A stretch of 34,806 nt of DNA, taken from positions 1 through 34,806 of the forward strand of contig CAJXVZ010000032.1 of the NCBI GenBank assembly GCA_913062845.1. Reading direction: 5' to 3'. A program made the translations under genes and the position numbers. The stretch is from an uncultured Psychroflexus sp. (GTDB lineage Bacteria; Bacteroidota; Bacteroidia; Flavobacteriales; Flavobacteriaceae). Shown one piece after another: positions 1 to 8,003 of the stretch (its first letter is position 1; the number at the start of each line of letters is the position of its first letter). Below the pieces are notes generated by a model. That model saw only the letters and a list, made by a program, of their open reading frames with translations. It did no database searches and had not been told where the DNA came from.

Positions 1-67
1 TTTTGAGTAAATGATGTAAACAAAATGCATTCTAAATTTTAGCTGTAATACTTTTTGCAAAACGATT

Positions 68-148
68 TTTGTCGAGCGCCCCGAAGCTTCGGGGGAACCG
101 CTGTACAAGGTTTTGCAGACCTCTGCCTAGCCACTCGGCCACGACACC
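68..148 (-). tRNA. tRNA-Cys (GCA), degenerate 3' half, probable pseudo-tRNA
   Basis: Read on the minus strand, the sequence starts GGTGTCG (acceptor 5' strand, 148-142). It continues through a GCC/GGC D-arm and an anticodon arm with loop CTGCAAA (anticodon GCA, Cys) between GAGGT and ACCTT, then AGCGGTTC (T-stem 5' strand). A normal T-loop would follow, then CCGCTCGACACC. Instead there is a 16-nt perfect palindrome (79-94), then CGCTCGACA, then AAAA. The last two acceptor pairs (GG with CC) are therefore lost and the T-loop is replaced. The 5' two thirds look like a fully normal tRNA-Cys. Either this is a decayed copy, with the working gene elsewhere, or it is an odd but transcribed tRNA. The identity as tRNA-Cys-derived is strong; function is doubtful. 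Confidence 0.75.
79..94. repeat. 16-bp perfect palindrome inside the tRNA T-loop
   Basis: CCCCGAAGCTTCGGGG is its own reverse complement. It sits exactly between the two strands of the T-stem of the tRNA-Cys-like gene, in place of the expected GAATC. Two other CCCGAA/TTCGGG-type hairpins occur at 33401-33427 and 34664-34690, so this may belong to a family of dispersed palindromic elements. Confidence 0.8.
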
Positions 149-165
149 TTTTTGTTTTGAGAGTG

Positions 166-173
166 CAAATTTA
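166..173 (-). promoter_or_regulatory. Candidate -7 box for the tRNA-Cys-like gene
   Basis: On the minus strand TAAATTTG matches the Bacteroidota -7 consensus TAnnTTTG perfectly. It lies 17 nt upstream of the mature tRNA 5' end and is followed by CAC. No convincing -33 TTTG is present at the usual spacing. The promoter appears intact even though the tRNA body is altered. Confidence 0.45.
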
Positions 174-458
174 ATTAATTTTAGTTTGTATTATTTGATC
201 AAGTTTTCTATTGAATAATTGAACTTATTTGTTTTCCAAGTTATACTTATTTAAAATATCTATACAAATTTCAGGGTTTGAAACTAATCTTTCGATAAAT
301 TTTTTACTCTTCATGCGCTTAATGATGCTTTCAATGTAATGTTTTGGTTTTAACTTTTGAGGCAAGATATTTTAGGCTTCTATTCGCAATTTTTGAGTGT
401 ATTGTTGAAAAAACTAACAAATTAACACTTGTTAGTTTTAATATTTTGTCAATTACTA

Positions 459-466
459 TATTTTTG
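459..466 (+). promoter_or_regulatory. Possible -7 box upstream of the M36 peptidase
   Basis: TATTTTTG fits TAnnTTTG and ends 19 nt before the ATG at 486. The nearest TTTG (445-448) is only 10 nt upstream, shorter than the usual 17-23 nt spacing, so the -33 part is not convincing. Confidence 0.3.
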
Positions 467-485
467 GGTTTTAAATTAAATAAAT

Positions 486-3080
486 ATGAAGCTAAGGTTA
501 TTAGTTGTCCTCTTTTTTTGTGTAATAAATGTTTTTTCTCAAAGTCAAAACTCCGTTTTGATTAATTATTTAAATCAGGAATCAGACAAACTAGGTCTAA
601 ACAGAAATGATTTTGATGGCTTAAAAATAACTGACAATACTTTTTCAAAAAGTATGAATTTGGATTTAATTTATGCTCAGCAGCATTATCAGGATATACC
701 GGTTTATAATGCCATTGGATCATTTGCTGTAAAAAATAATAATGTGGTGAATCTCCAGCATTCATTTATTAATAACCTCTCTGACAAAATTCAAAATACA
801 ACTTACAGTCTTTCTCCGGAGTCTGCTATAAACATGGCATTGAATCACTTAGGTTTGGAATCAGCAAATGATTTAGAGCTCGTAGAAACAAAAAAAACTA
901 ACTATTTTACCTACAAATCAGAGAGCACATCAGTTGAGGTAATTCCTGTGGAATTAATGTATGTATCAAATGATCAAAATCAACTTAGGCTTGCATGGAA
1001 TTTGAGTATTCTTACTTCAGAACAGGATCACTGGTGGAGCATGGCGATTGATGCAAACACATCTGAAGTGCTGAGGCAAAATGACTGGATGTTGAACTGT
1101 AATTTTGGTTCAGGTGACACTCATGAGCATCATTCAGGGCAAGCAAGTTATGCAGAAGAGACTCTAAGTATTACTAATGACGGTTCGACTTACAGAGCAT
1201 ACCCACTTGGCGTTGAATCACCTAATCATGGAAACAGAGTTGTTCTTAATGAACCGGCAGATCCTGTTGCTTCACCTTTTGGATGGCATGATGCAGATGG
1301 TATAGCCGGACCTGAATATACCATTACAAGAGGTAATAACGTCTTAGCCAGTGAAGACAGGGATGCAGATAACATACCGGGATATTCTCCGGACGGTGGT
1401 AGCAGTCTAACTTTTGATTTTCCAATAGATCCTAATGTACCACCTTCATTCAATGAAGATGCGGCTATTACCAATCTCTTTGTGTGGAACAATTACACTC
1501 ACGATGTTTGGTATCATTATGGATTTGATGAACAATCCGGAAATTTTCAGGATTTCAATTATTCTGGATTAGGTAGTAGTGGTGATTTCGTTTTGGCAGA
1601 TGCACAAGATGGCGGCGGTCTCAATAACGCCAATTTTGGAACGCCTCCGGATGGTTTTAACCCTAGAATGCAAATGTTCCTTTGGTCGCCTCCTGGCCCG
1701 CCATCGGATCCCTTAACTATAAATGCTCCATCAGATATAGCAGGAGATTATTTTGGCCTTGAGGCAGCCTTTGGTCCGGGACTTACACCAACGCCAATCA
1801 CTGCCGATCTTGCACTGGTAGTTGATGATAATAGTGCATCGACATCAACTGATATTCATAATGCCTGTGACCCCATTACCAACGCGAATGAACTTAATGG
1901 TAAAATAGCCGTTATAAGACGTGGAGAATGTACGTTTGTAGAAAAAATTCAAGCGGCTGAAAATGCAGGAGCTATCGCGGTCATAATGGTTAATAACGTT
2001 ATTGGCAATCCCATTGTAATGGGAGGTGCAACTAATTCAATAACTATTCCTTCCATCATGATTTCATTGTCTGATGGCACACCCATTATAACAAAGCTTC
2101 AGAATGATGAACTTATTAATGCCACACTTGTAAATAATGGTCCCTATGAAATTGACGGTAATTATGACAATGGCATTATAGCACATGAATACGGCCATGG
2201 TATTTCAAATCGACTTACAGGTGGCGCTTCACAAGCCAATTGTTTATTTAATGATGAACAAATGGGCGAAGGATGGAGCGACTGGATTGGTCTTATGATG
2301 ACCATGAAACAAAGTGACACGGGTGATCTTTCCAGAGGATACGGAACTTTTGCTATTAACCAGCCGACAACTGGAACCGGGATAAGACCTGCACCCTACT
2401 CTACAGATCCCAATTTAAATCCGGCGACATTCGGGATAACGAATAACCAAAACATATCTCAGCCTCACGGCGTAGGATTTGTCTGGGCCACAGTATTATG
2501 GGATCTCACCTGGGAACTTATAGACCAATATGGCTTTGACCCCGATCTTATCAATGGAAATGGTGGAAATAACCTGGCCATGCAACTGGTTACAGATGGT
2601 ATGAAACTGCAAAGTTGTAATCCGGGTTTTATTGATGGTCGAGATGCTATCTTGCAAGCTGATGTTCTTGCAAATAATGGAGCCAATCAATGTTTCATCT
2701 GGAAAGTTTTTGCAAACAGAGGATTAGGGTTTAGCGCAGACCAAGGTTCTGCTTTCGATCGGTTTGACCAGGTTGAAGCATTCGACTTACCGGCAGACAT
2801 CAGCTTACCCTGTGAAACACTATCCAATGATACATTTGCTGAAAATAATTTAAAAATTTATCCAAATCCCACCAGTGATATTCTCGTTATTGATGGTTTA
2901 GATCAAATTGGAAATGCTAATCTGAAGATTTACGATTTAAACGGTAGATTATTACTAAACAAAGCTATGGATTTCAGCCAAAAGCATACTCTGGATGTTT
3001 CTCAGTTTGATAAAGGTATTTACTTAATTAGAATTGAAAACAGCAGGATTAATTTTTCAAAAAAGCTGATCATCAATTAA
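486..3080 (+). CDS. Secreted M36 (fungalysin) metallopeptidase with PA domain and T9SS type A sorting domain
   Basis: 864 aa. Zinc metallopeptidase predicted to be exported by Sec and then across the outer membrane by the T9SS. In order: signal peptide (1-19, ending in FSQ); a fungalysin/thermolysin-type propeptide region (about 20-200); the M36 catalytic region with HEYGH at 567-571 (two His ligands and the catalytic Glu) and the third ligand E595 in GEGWSDW; a protease-associated (PA) insert at about 440-548, placed before the HEXXH; and a C-terminal type A sorting domain from about 787 (LKIYPNPTSD then a KxIYDLNGR-type strand and GIYLIRI). The PA insert within M36 proteins is common in Bacteroidota. 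All key residues are present and length is typical. The gene stands alone, with gaps on both sides. A role in digesting extracellular protein is inferred from the family. Confidence 0.93.
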   Translation: MKLRLLVVLFFCVINVFSQSQNSVLINYLNQESDKLGLNRNDFDGLKITDNTFSKSMNLDLIYAQQHYQDIPVYNAIGSFAVKNNNVVNLQHSFINNLSDKIQNTTYSLSPESAINMALNHLGLESANDLELVETKKTNYFTYKSESTSVEVIPVELMYVSNDQNQLRLAWNLSILTSEQDHWWSMAIDANTSEVLRQNDWMLNCNFGSGDTHEHHSGQASYAEETLSITNDGSTYRAYPLGVESPNHGNRVVLNEPADPVASPFGWHDADGIAGPEYTITRGNNVLASEDRDADNIPGYSPDGGSSLTFDFPIDPNVPPSFNEDAAITNLFVWNNYTHDVWYHYGFDEQSGNFQDFNYSGLGSSGDFVLADAQDGGGLNNANFGTPPDGFNPRMQMFLWSPPGPPSDPLTINAPSDIAGDYFGLEAAFGPGLTPTPITADLALVVDDNSASTSTDIHNACDPITNANELNGKIAVIRRGECTFVEKIQAAENAGAIAVIMVNNVIGNPIVMGGATNSITIPSIMISLSDGTPIITKLQNDELINATLVNNGPYEIDGNYDNGIIAHEYGHGISNRLTGGASQANCLFNDEQMGEGWSDWIGLMMTMKQSDTGDLSRGYGTFAINQPTTGTGIRPAPYSTDPNLNPATFGITNNQNISQPHGVGFVWATVLWDLTWELIDQYGFDPDLINGNGGNNLAMQLVTDGMKLQSCNPGFIDGRDAILQADVLANNGANQCFIWKVFANRGLGFSADQGSAFDRFDQVEAFDLPADISLPCETLSNDTFAENNLKIYPNPTSDILVIDGLDQIGNANLKIYDLNGRLLLNKAMDFSQKHTLDVSQFDKGIYLIRIENSRINFSKKLIIN

Positions 3081-3213
3081 TAAAAAGTAAAAGAACTTTT
3101 ATCAAGCTATCTTACAGCATTTATTTTGAAATTTGAATTTGAAGCAAATTTTTTTTCAATTTCCGATATAAACAGATAAAATTCTGAAATTAATTCGGAT
3201 TAATAAAATTAAC

Positions 3214-3221
3214 TACTTTTG
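3214..3221 (+). promoter_or_regulatory. Candidate -7 box for the ABC ATPase gene
   Basis: TACTTTTG matches TAnnTTTG perfectly and lies 32 nt before the ATG at 3254. The -33 element is not clear: only TTCG occurs, 16 nt upstream. Confidence 0.35.
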
Positions 3222-3253
3222 AAAAATATTTTCTTGATACAACAATTTTTTAA

Positions 3254-4225
3254 ATGTTAGAGCTCAGTGGCGTTTGCTATTCCTATGATCAGACTTTTAA
3301 ATTAAACGCTATTTCATTTAAAGTCAAAAAAGGTGAAGTTTTAGGAATTATTGGAGAAAGTGGCTGTGGCAAAACAACACTTCTGAAGTTAATATTTGGC
3401 GAGTTAGAACCTGAAGCAGGCGAGATCAGGTGGAATGGAGAAAAGGTACCAGGACCATCTGATCAATTAATTCTGGGGCATAAGGACTTTAAGTATGTTA
3501 CTCAGGACTTCGAATTGATGCCGTTTATAAGTGTATTAGAGAATATTATAAAGCCTCTTTCCAGGCAATTCATGTCTGAAAATATACAAAGGGCAAAAGA
3601 CCTGCTTAAAGTAGTTGATCTCGAGGAATTTGAAAACAGAAAAGTCAAAGATCTGAGCGGCGGTCAGAAACAACGTGTAGCTCTGGCTCAGGCTCTGGCA
3701 AAAAGTCCACGGCTAATTTTACTTGATGAACCTTTTTCCCATATAGACAACTTTTTGAAAAACAAACTCCGAAGAAATCTGTTTGACTTTTTTAAAAAAG
3801 AAATGATAACCTGTATTGTTGTAACCCATGACATTGCAGATGTTTTGCCATTTTCAAGCAATATTGCTGTTTTAAAAGACGGTAGTCTTATAAGTCATGA
3901 ATCTCCTCAGAACATGTACGCCGCTCCGGGAACGTCCTATATTGCTGGATTATTTGGTGACTTCAATCATTTAAACTCATCACTTATTCCCAATTTAGAT
4001 TCTGACAAAGCCTCTGTTATTGTTTATCCTCAGGATATAAAGCTTGTAGAAAACCCTGACGGCAATGCAAAAATTCTTGACCAGTATTTTTATGGTGCCT
4101 TTTTCCATGTAAAAGCAGAGTGGCAAAACAAAGAGGTTTTTGTTCATTCCAAAACAGAGCTTAACAAAAAAAGCAGATATAAATTAGAATTTAATTCAGA
4201 CAAAATCAAAACCAGAAATAAATAA
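3254..4225 (+). CDS. ABC transporter ATP-binding protein with TOBE-like C-terminus
   Basis: 323 aa. ATPase subunit of an ABC importer-type system, cytoplasmic face of the inner membrane. Visible motifs: Walker A GESGCGKTT (34-42), signature LSGGQ (134-138), Walker B LILLDEP (154-160, D158/E159) and H-loop H192 in VVTHD. After about residue 225 there is an extra region of about 95 aa (VIVYPQDIKLVE... then KEVFVHS) resembling the TOBE regulatory tail of PotA, FbpC and ModC type ATPases, which points to an importer of an ion or small solute. No permease or binding protein is encoded nearby, so the partner and substrate cannot be named. The thioredoxin-fold gene follows after 72 nt in the same direction. 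Confidence 0.88.
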   Translation: MLELSGVCYSYDQTFKLNAISFKVKKGEVLGIIGESGCGKTTLLKLIFGELEPEAGEIRWNGEKVPGPSDQLILGHKDFKYVTQDFELMPFISVLENIIKPLSRQFMSENIQRAKDLLKVVDLEEFENRKVKDLSGGQKQRVALAQALAKSPRLILLDEPFSHIDNFLKNKLRRNLFDFFKKEMITCIVVTHDIADVLPFSSNIAVLKDGSLISHESPQNMYAAPGTSYIAGLFGDFNHLNSSLIPNLDSDKASVIVYPQDIKLVENPDGNAKILDQYFYGAFFHVKAEWQNKEVFVHSKTELNKKSRYKLEFNSDKIKTRNK

Positions 4226-4297
4226 CAGTATCATTCTAAGTCAAATATTTGCACATTCATAATAAATTATATAAATTAGTATTGTTATATAAAGCTT

Positions 4298-4594
4298 ATG
4301 TCAAAGTTTGGTGAAATAATAGATCTTGAGATACCTGTTTTACTGAATTTTTTCACCGAATGGGATGAAAATTGCAAGCTTGTACACCCCATACTGAAAG
4401 ACGTTGCTGCCGCAATGGGTGATAAAGCCAAGGTCATTAAAATTGATGTAGACAAAAACCAGGAGCTGGCAGAAGCGCTTAGAATTAAAAGCTTACCAAC
4501 TTTCGTCATTTACAAATCAGGTGAGATGATATGGAGGCAAAGTGGTTTTATGGAAGCCAGTGAAATCCTTCTTAAACTTAAAGCAGAATGCTGA
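4298..4594 (+). CDS. Thioredoxin-fold protein lacking the nucleophilic active-site Cys
   Basis: 98 aa, thioredoxin family by overall fold pattern: a strand VLLNFFTEW (14-22), helix, VIKIDVDKN (about 47-55), and the cis-Pro loop SLPTF followed by VIYKSGEM. The usual WCGPCK is replaced here by W22-D-E-N-C26-K, so only the second Cys position survives. It therefore cannot do normal dithiol exchange. Proteins of this size in flavobacteria often show the same loss of the CxxC (recall, not checked). A binding or chaperone-like role, or regulation through the single Cys, is an inference. No signal peptide, so cytoplasmic. It ends 15 nt before the convergent polyprenyl synthase gene. Confidence 0.85.
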   Translation: MSKFGEIIDLEIPVLLNFFTEWDENCKLVHPILKDVAAAMGDKAKVIKIDVDKNQELAEALRIKSLPTFVIYKSGEMIWRQSGFMEASEILLKLKAEC

Positions 4595-4609
4595 AGTTTT
4601 AAGTTAACA

Positions 4610-5587
4610 CTATTTTTCTCTTTCTATCACATACTCAACCATGTCGGTAAGGGATTCTTTGTATTCTGAATCCGGGTAAGTATTTAAAATATCAAGCGCT
4701 TGCTTTTGATAGTTTTTCATTTGTAATTGTGCGTATTCAAGACCTCCATTATCCTTAACAAACTCAATAACTTCATTCACTCTTTTTTTGTCTTTATTGT
4801 GATTCTTTACGGAGTTTATAAGCCATTTTTTGTCTTTATCATCAGCATTGTTCAAAACGTAAATTAACGGTAGCGTCATTTTTTGCTCCTTAATATCTAT
4901 TCCTGTTGGTTTTCCTATTTTTTTCTCGCCGTAATCAAATAAATCATCTTTGATCTGAAAGGCCATACCGATTAACTCTCCAAATTTTCTTAGTTTCTCA
5001 ACATGCTCAGAATCCGGTTTTACAGCAGCAGCACCCAAACTACAGCAGGCTGCGATAAGTGTAGCCGTTTTCTGTCTTATGATATCGTAATATACTTCTT
5101 CGGTGATGTCCAGCTTTCTGGCCTTTTCGATCTGCAAAAGTTCCCCTTCGCTCATTTCTCTAACGGCAACTGATATAATTTTCAAAAGGTCAAAATCGTC
5201 ATTATCAATTGAAAGCAGAAGTCCTTTTGAGAGCAGATAATCACCTACCAATACCGCAATTTTGTTTTTCCATAAGGCATTTAAGGAGAAAAAACCACGC
5301 CTTGTATTGGAGTCGTCTACAACATCATCGTGTACCAGTGTAGCGGTATGGATCAATTCAATAACCGATGCGCCGCGATATACACGATCATTAACATCAC
5401 CATCAGAGACCATTTTGGCGACGAGAAAAACAAACATAGGCCGCATTTGTTTACCTTTTCTGTTAACGATGAAATGTGTGATTTTGTTAAGAAGTGCCAC
5501 ACGAGAAGTCATAAAAAGAGAAAACTTTTTTTCAAAAAGTTCCATTTCATGGGCTATTGGTGCTTTTATCTGAGAAACAACTTTCAA
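4610..5587 (-). CDS. Polyprenyl (octaprenyl-type) diphosphate synthase
   Basis: 325 aa, trans-isoprenyl diphosphate synthase. It condenses isopentenyl diphosphate onto an allylic primer, most likely to make the menaquinone side chain. The first Asp-rich motif is DDVVDD (87-92) followed by TRRG, and the second is KDDLFDYG (213-220), both needed for Mg-diphosphate binding. The GKQMRPMF motif near residue 45-52 is also typical. Length fits IspB/HepT-like enzymes. The frame begins with a TTG codon. I keep it because the N-terminal helix (SQIKAP...EMELFEKKF) looks native and the first ATG (residue 15) would cut into it. Chain length cannot be read from the sequence with certainty. It is transcribed towards the thioredoxin-fold gene and divergently from the secreted protein at 5688. 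Confidence 0.92.
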   Translation of the reverse strand: MKVVSQIKAPIAHEMELFEKKFSLFMTSRVALLNKITHFIVNRKGKQMRPMFVFLVAKMVSDGDVNDRVYRGASVIELIHTATLVHDDVVDDSNTRRGFFSLNALWKNKIAVLVGDYLLSKGLLLSIDNDDFDLLKIISVAVREMSEGELLQIEKARKLDITEEVYYDIIRQKTATLIAACCSLGAAAVKPDSEHVEKLRKFGELIGMAFQIKDDLFDYGEKKIGKPTGIDIKEQKMTLPLIYVLNNADDKDKKWLINSVKNHNKDKKRVNEVIEFVKDNGGLEYAQLQMKNYQKQALDILNTYPDSEYKESLTDMVEYVIEREK

Positions 5588-5625
5588 TTTAGATTTATTT
5601 TAAAAAAGCTAAAATTAAGATTTAA

Positions 5626-5658
5626 TTTGTCAATCCACTTTCTATTTCTTTATATTTA
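5626..5658 (+). promoter_or_regulatory. Bacteroidota-type promoter for the secreted protein at 5688
   Basis: A -33 TTTG (5626-5629) and a -7 box TATATTTA (5651-5658, one mismatch to TAnnTTTG) are 21 nt apart, within the usual 17-23 nt. The -7 box ends 29 nt before the ATG. Confidence 0.55.
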
Positions 5659-5687
5659 CAAATTATTAATATTAAAACTTAGACTTT

Positions 5688-6941
5688 ATGAAAAAAATTA
5701 CATTATTTATTTTTACACTTTTTGTAATGCATGGTCTTCAGGCTCAAGACACTTGTGCTTCAGCCGTGGCAGTTTCTACAGGAATAACAACGGTTGGTAA
5801 TATAGACGGCACAGAAGTACCGCAGCCTGTATGTGCATTGAATGGAGATGTTCCTGCTGGCAATAATCCAGCTGGTGAATGGTATTCTTATACACCTTCT
5901 CAAGATGAAGTTGTTACTATAACAACCAACTTACCTCAGAATGATGGTGTCATTAACAGTGACGACACAAGAGTTCATATCTATACAGGCTCGTGTGGAG
6001 CTTTAGTTTGTGAAGCCGGTAACGATGATATAAGCGGAACAAATTATTTATCTTCTGTTCAATTTTTTGCAGAATCTGGTGTTACATACTACATTGCCTG
6101 GGATAACCGTTGGAATGGCAGCGGATTTGATTTTGACCTGAGTGTGGACATACCAAACTGTTCAGTAAGTTTCCCATATACAGAAAATTTTGATAGTGGT
6201 GTAGATTTTACAGGATGCTATACGGTTATTGACCAAGATGGCAATGGTACAGCATGGATACAACAAGAACTAGAGTTACAACCATTAGTACCATCGTTCT
6301 TTGCAACAAACGGAACAAATGACGGCCAAAAAGAAGATTATTTATTTTCTCCGGCTATATCTATGACGGCAGGAAATACTTATGACATATCAGTATCTTA
6401 TAATGGTGCAGATTCTCAGAATGGCCCTGCTAACGAAGACTTAGAAGTACTTGTTGCATCAGGTCCAACAGTTGTTGATGCTAATGCTGGAACTTCCATC
6501 TTTACAGATACCGGTATTGTACAAACAGGCGATTTTGAAGACGTAGAAGCCCAGGCCACAACAAATTCCGGACAATTTACTCCATCAACATCAGGTGATT
6601 ATCATATAGTATTTAAAAGTACTGGTTCTCCTGCTCAAATTGGTGGAACTACAGGATTTTTACTCGTTTTTGAATATTCTGTTGATGAAACACTTTCAGT
6701 GGATTCCTTTGACTCTGCAAATTTTGAATATTTTGTAGATTCAAGAAATATCCTGAATCTTTCAGCAAATCAATCTTTTGAGCAAATAAACATGCACAAC
6801 CTGTTAGGTCAGCAAGTTTTAAGTCAAAAGTTGAACGCTCAAAATGAAAGCATCGACCTTAACAGTCTTACTAGTGGTGTTTATTTAGCACAAGTGCAAA
6901 TAAATGGCGCTTCAAAGACCTTTAAGATCGTCAAGAAGTAA
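5688..6941 (+). CDS. Secreted T9SS type A cargo protein with choice-of-anchor J-like domain
   Basis: 417 aa. Signal peptide 1-19 ending in LQAQ. The first domain (about 20-155) has Cys pairs and the pattern EWYSYTPSQDEVVTI...THxYTGSCG...YYIAWDN, like the prepeptidase-C-like or CUB-like modules found in flavobacterial exoproteins. The second domain (about 158-340) starts PYTENFDSG and continues with DYLFSPAISM and YDISVSYNG, the pattern of choice-of-anchor J / cleaved-adhesin modules. From about 345 comes a type A sorting domain (INMHNLLGQQVLSQ... LTSGVYLAQVQ...FKIVKK). No catalytic motif is visible. Probably a surface or secreted binding protein. It has its own promoter and is followed by a clear terminator, so it is likely monocistronic. 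Confidence 0.85.
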   Translation: MKKITLFIFTLFVMHGLQAQDTCASAVAVSTGITTVGNIDGTEVPQPVCALNGDVPAGNNPAGEWYSYTPSQDEVVTITTNLPQNDGVINSDDTRVHIYTGSCGALVCEAGNDDISGTNYLSSVQFFAESGVTYYIAWDNRWNGSGFDFDLSVDIPNCSVSFPYTENFDSGVDFTGCYTVIDQDGNGTAWIQQELELQPLVPSFFATNGTNDGQKEDYLFSPAISMTAGNTYDISVSYNGADSQNGPANEDLEVLVASGPTVVDANAGTSIFTDTGIVQTGDFEDVEAQATTNSGQFTPSTSGDYHIVFKSTGSPAQIGGTTGFLLVFEYSVDETLSVDSFDSANFEYFVDSRNILNLSANQSFEQINMHNLLGQQVLSQKLNAQNESIDLNSLTSGVYLAQVQINGASKTFKIVKK

Positions 6942-6966
6942 TTTCACTGAATAACATAAAAGTTAA

Positions 6967-6993
6967 GCCACCTCAGAAAAGGTGGCTTTTTTT
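6967..6993 (+). terminator. Rho-independent terminator after the 5688 gene
   Basis: GCCACCT (6967-6973) pairs with AGGTGGC (6980-6986) around a short loop and is followed by seven T. It lies 25 nt past the stop codon. Confidence 0.9.
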
Positions 6994-7033
6994 ATTTAAG
7001 ATTATTTTAAAATTTATGTTTGAAAACAAAATC

Positions 7034-7041
7034 TATATTTA
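7034..7041 (+). promoter_or_regulatory. Candidate -7 box for the gene at 7053
   Basis: TATATTTA followed by C is identical to the -7 box and next base used upstream of 5688. It ends 11 nt before the ATG at 7053, implying a very short leader. The only nearby TTTG (7019-7022) is too close (11 nt). Confidence 0.35.
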
Positions 7042-7052
7042 CTTCAAAAACT

Positions 7053-7952
7053 ATGAAAAGAATTACTTTATTATTTGGTCTTATATTTTCACTTAGCCTG
7101 AACGCGCAAAGCATCCTAAGTTTCTCTTTTGAATCAGGCGAAGGCTATTCTTTGGGTGAAATAAATAATCAAAATGGATGGCTGTCAAATCCCAATTATT
7201 CGCAATTTGTGAATATAGTTGATACTCAATCTTCCGATGGAAGTTTTTCTCTTCAATTTGAATCTGATCCTAATGGTCCTATACCCGGGAATTCAATCAC
7301 AGGAACTGGGATATCTTCATTAAATTTTACTGACATCACTTTTACAGCTGACTTATTTGTCGAGTCAGGTTTAAATCCTTCAGAATTTAATATCATTTTA
7401 CAAAGTCCATCAACAAATGCACTCACTTCAAGAGTTGTGTTTTTCGATGGTGACATCCTTCTAGTAGACAGTATTCCAAACCCACAATTTGTAATCGCAG
7501 GAACATATACAGCAGATACCTGGTTTGAGTTAAAGATTGTTCACGATTTCACAGGAGGTACCATTGAGTATTTCATAGATGATACTCTTTTTTACTCCGG
7601 AAACGTGGTCAATGGAACAAACATAGAGGAAATGCTACTCTTTTCATCATTTAATCAAACCGGTTTTTTCATAGATAACATTAGATTTTCAAATAATTCC
7701 CTAAGTACAGAAGAGTTTAGCAATCTAGACCTGAAAATCTATCCTAATCCGGCAACCGAGAGATTGTTTATAGAAAACGCTGATCATCTTTCAATAAATT
7801 CTTTAACATGTTTTGATGTAAACGGGAAACAGCAGGACGTGCTCCTGAGTTCAGACCAGTCTATAAATGTCTCAAACCTTAGTGCAGGACTTTATATTTT
7901 AAACCTGCAAACAGATTCGGGGCATCAATCCCTTAAATTTATAAAAAGATAA
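7053..7952 (+). CDS. Secreted T9SS type A cargo protein, concanavalin/LamG-like fold suspected
   Basis: 299 aa from ATG 7053. An upstream TTG (7020) would add 11 residues, but the ATG gives a clean signal peptide (MKRITLLFGLIFSLSLNAQ) and the -7-like box lies between the two. The body (about 20-215) begins SFSFESGEGYSLGEINNQNGW and contains TWFELKIVHDFTGGTIEYFIDDTLFYSG and FFIDNIRFS, the pattern of beta-jelly-roll (LamG/concanavalin-like) modules seen in flavobacterial exoproteins. From about 225 comes a type A sorting domain (LKIYPNPATERLFIENA...LSAGLYILNL...KFIKR). No catalytic residues can be named. Carbohydrate binding is a guess. It ends at a strong hairpin terminator. Confidence 0.83.
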   Translation: MKRITLLFGLIFSLSLNAQSILSFSFESGEGYSLGEINNQNGWLSNPNYSQFVNIVDTQSSDGSFSLQFESDPNGPIPGNSITGTGISSLNFTDITFTADLFVESGLNPSEFNIILQSPSTNALTSRVVFFDGDILLVDSIPNPQFVIAGTYTADTWFELKIVHDFTGGTIEYFIDDTLFYSGNVVNGTNIEEMLLFSSFNQTGFFIDNIRFSNNSLSTEEFSNLDLKIYPNPATERLFIENADHLSINSLTCFDVNGKQQDVLLSSDQSINVSNLSAGLYILNLQTDSGHQSLKFIKR

Positions 7953-7970
7953 ATCTTATAAATATCATAT

Positions 7971-8003
7971 CAATAAAGTCTGCCAAAAAGGTAGACTTTA
8001 TTG
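7971..8003. terminator. Bidirectional terminator between convergent genes
   Basis: CAATAAAGTCTGCC (7971-7984), a five-A loop, and GGTAGACTTTATTG (7990-8003) form a 14-pair stem with one G-T wobble. It lies 18 nt after the plus-strand stop and overlaps the last codons of the minus-strand M24 pseudogene, so it can serve both directions. Confidence 0.8.

Larger units (their letters stand above)
149..485. other. Gene-free AT-rich stretch between the tRNA and the M36 gene
   Basis: These 337 bases hold the candidate tRNA promoter at 166-173 and, near the right end, a -7-like box for the peptidase gene. The only open frame (344-565, plus) runs into the peptidase gene in another frame, has no recognisable protein features and is judged spurious. 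No tRNA, repeat or terminator was seen in the middle. Confidence 0.5.

Noticed and set aside
344-565. 73-aa plus-strand open frame before the M36 gene
   Set aside because: Overlaps the start of the peptidase gene in another frame, with no domain or signal peptide and AT-driven composition.
7020-7052. Upstream TTG start for the secreted protein at 7053
   Set aside because: Adds a hydrophilic segment ahead of a clean signal peptide and would start upstream of the -7-like box at 7034-7041.
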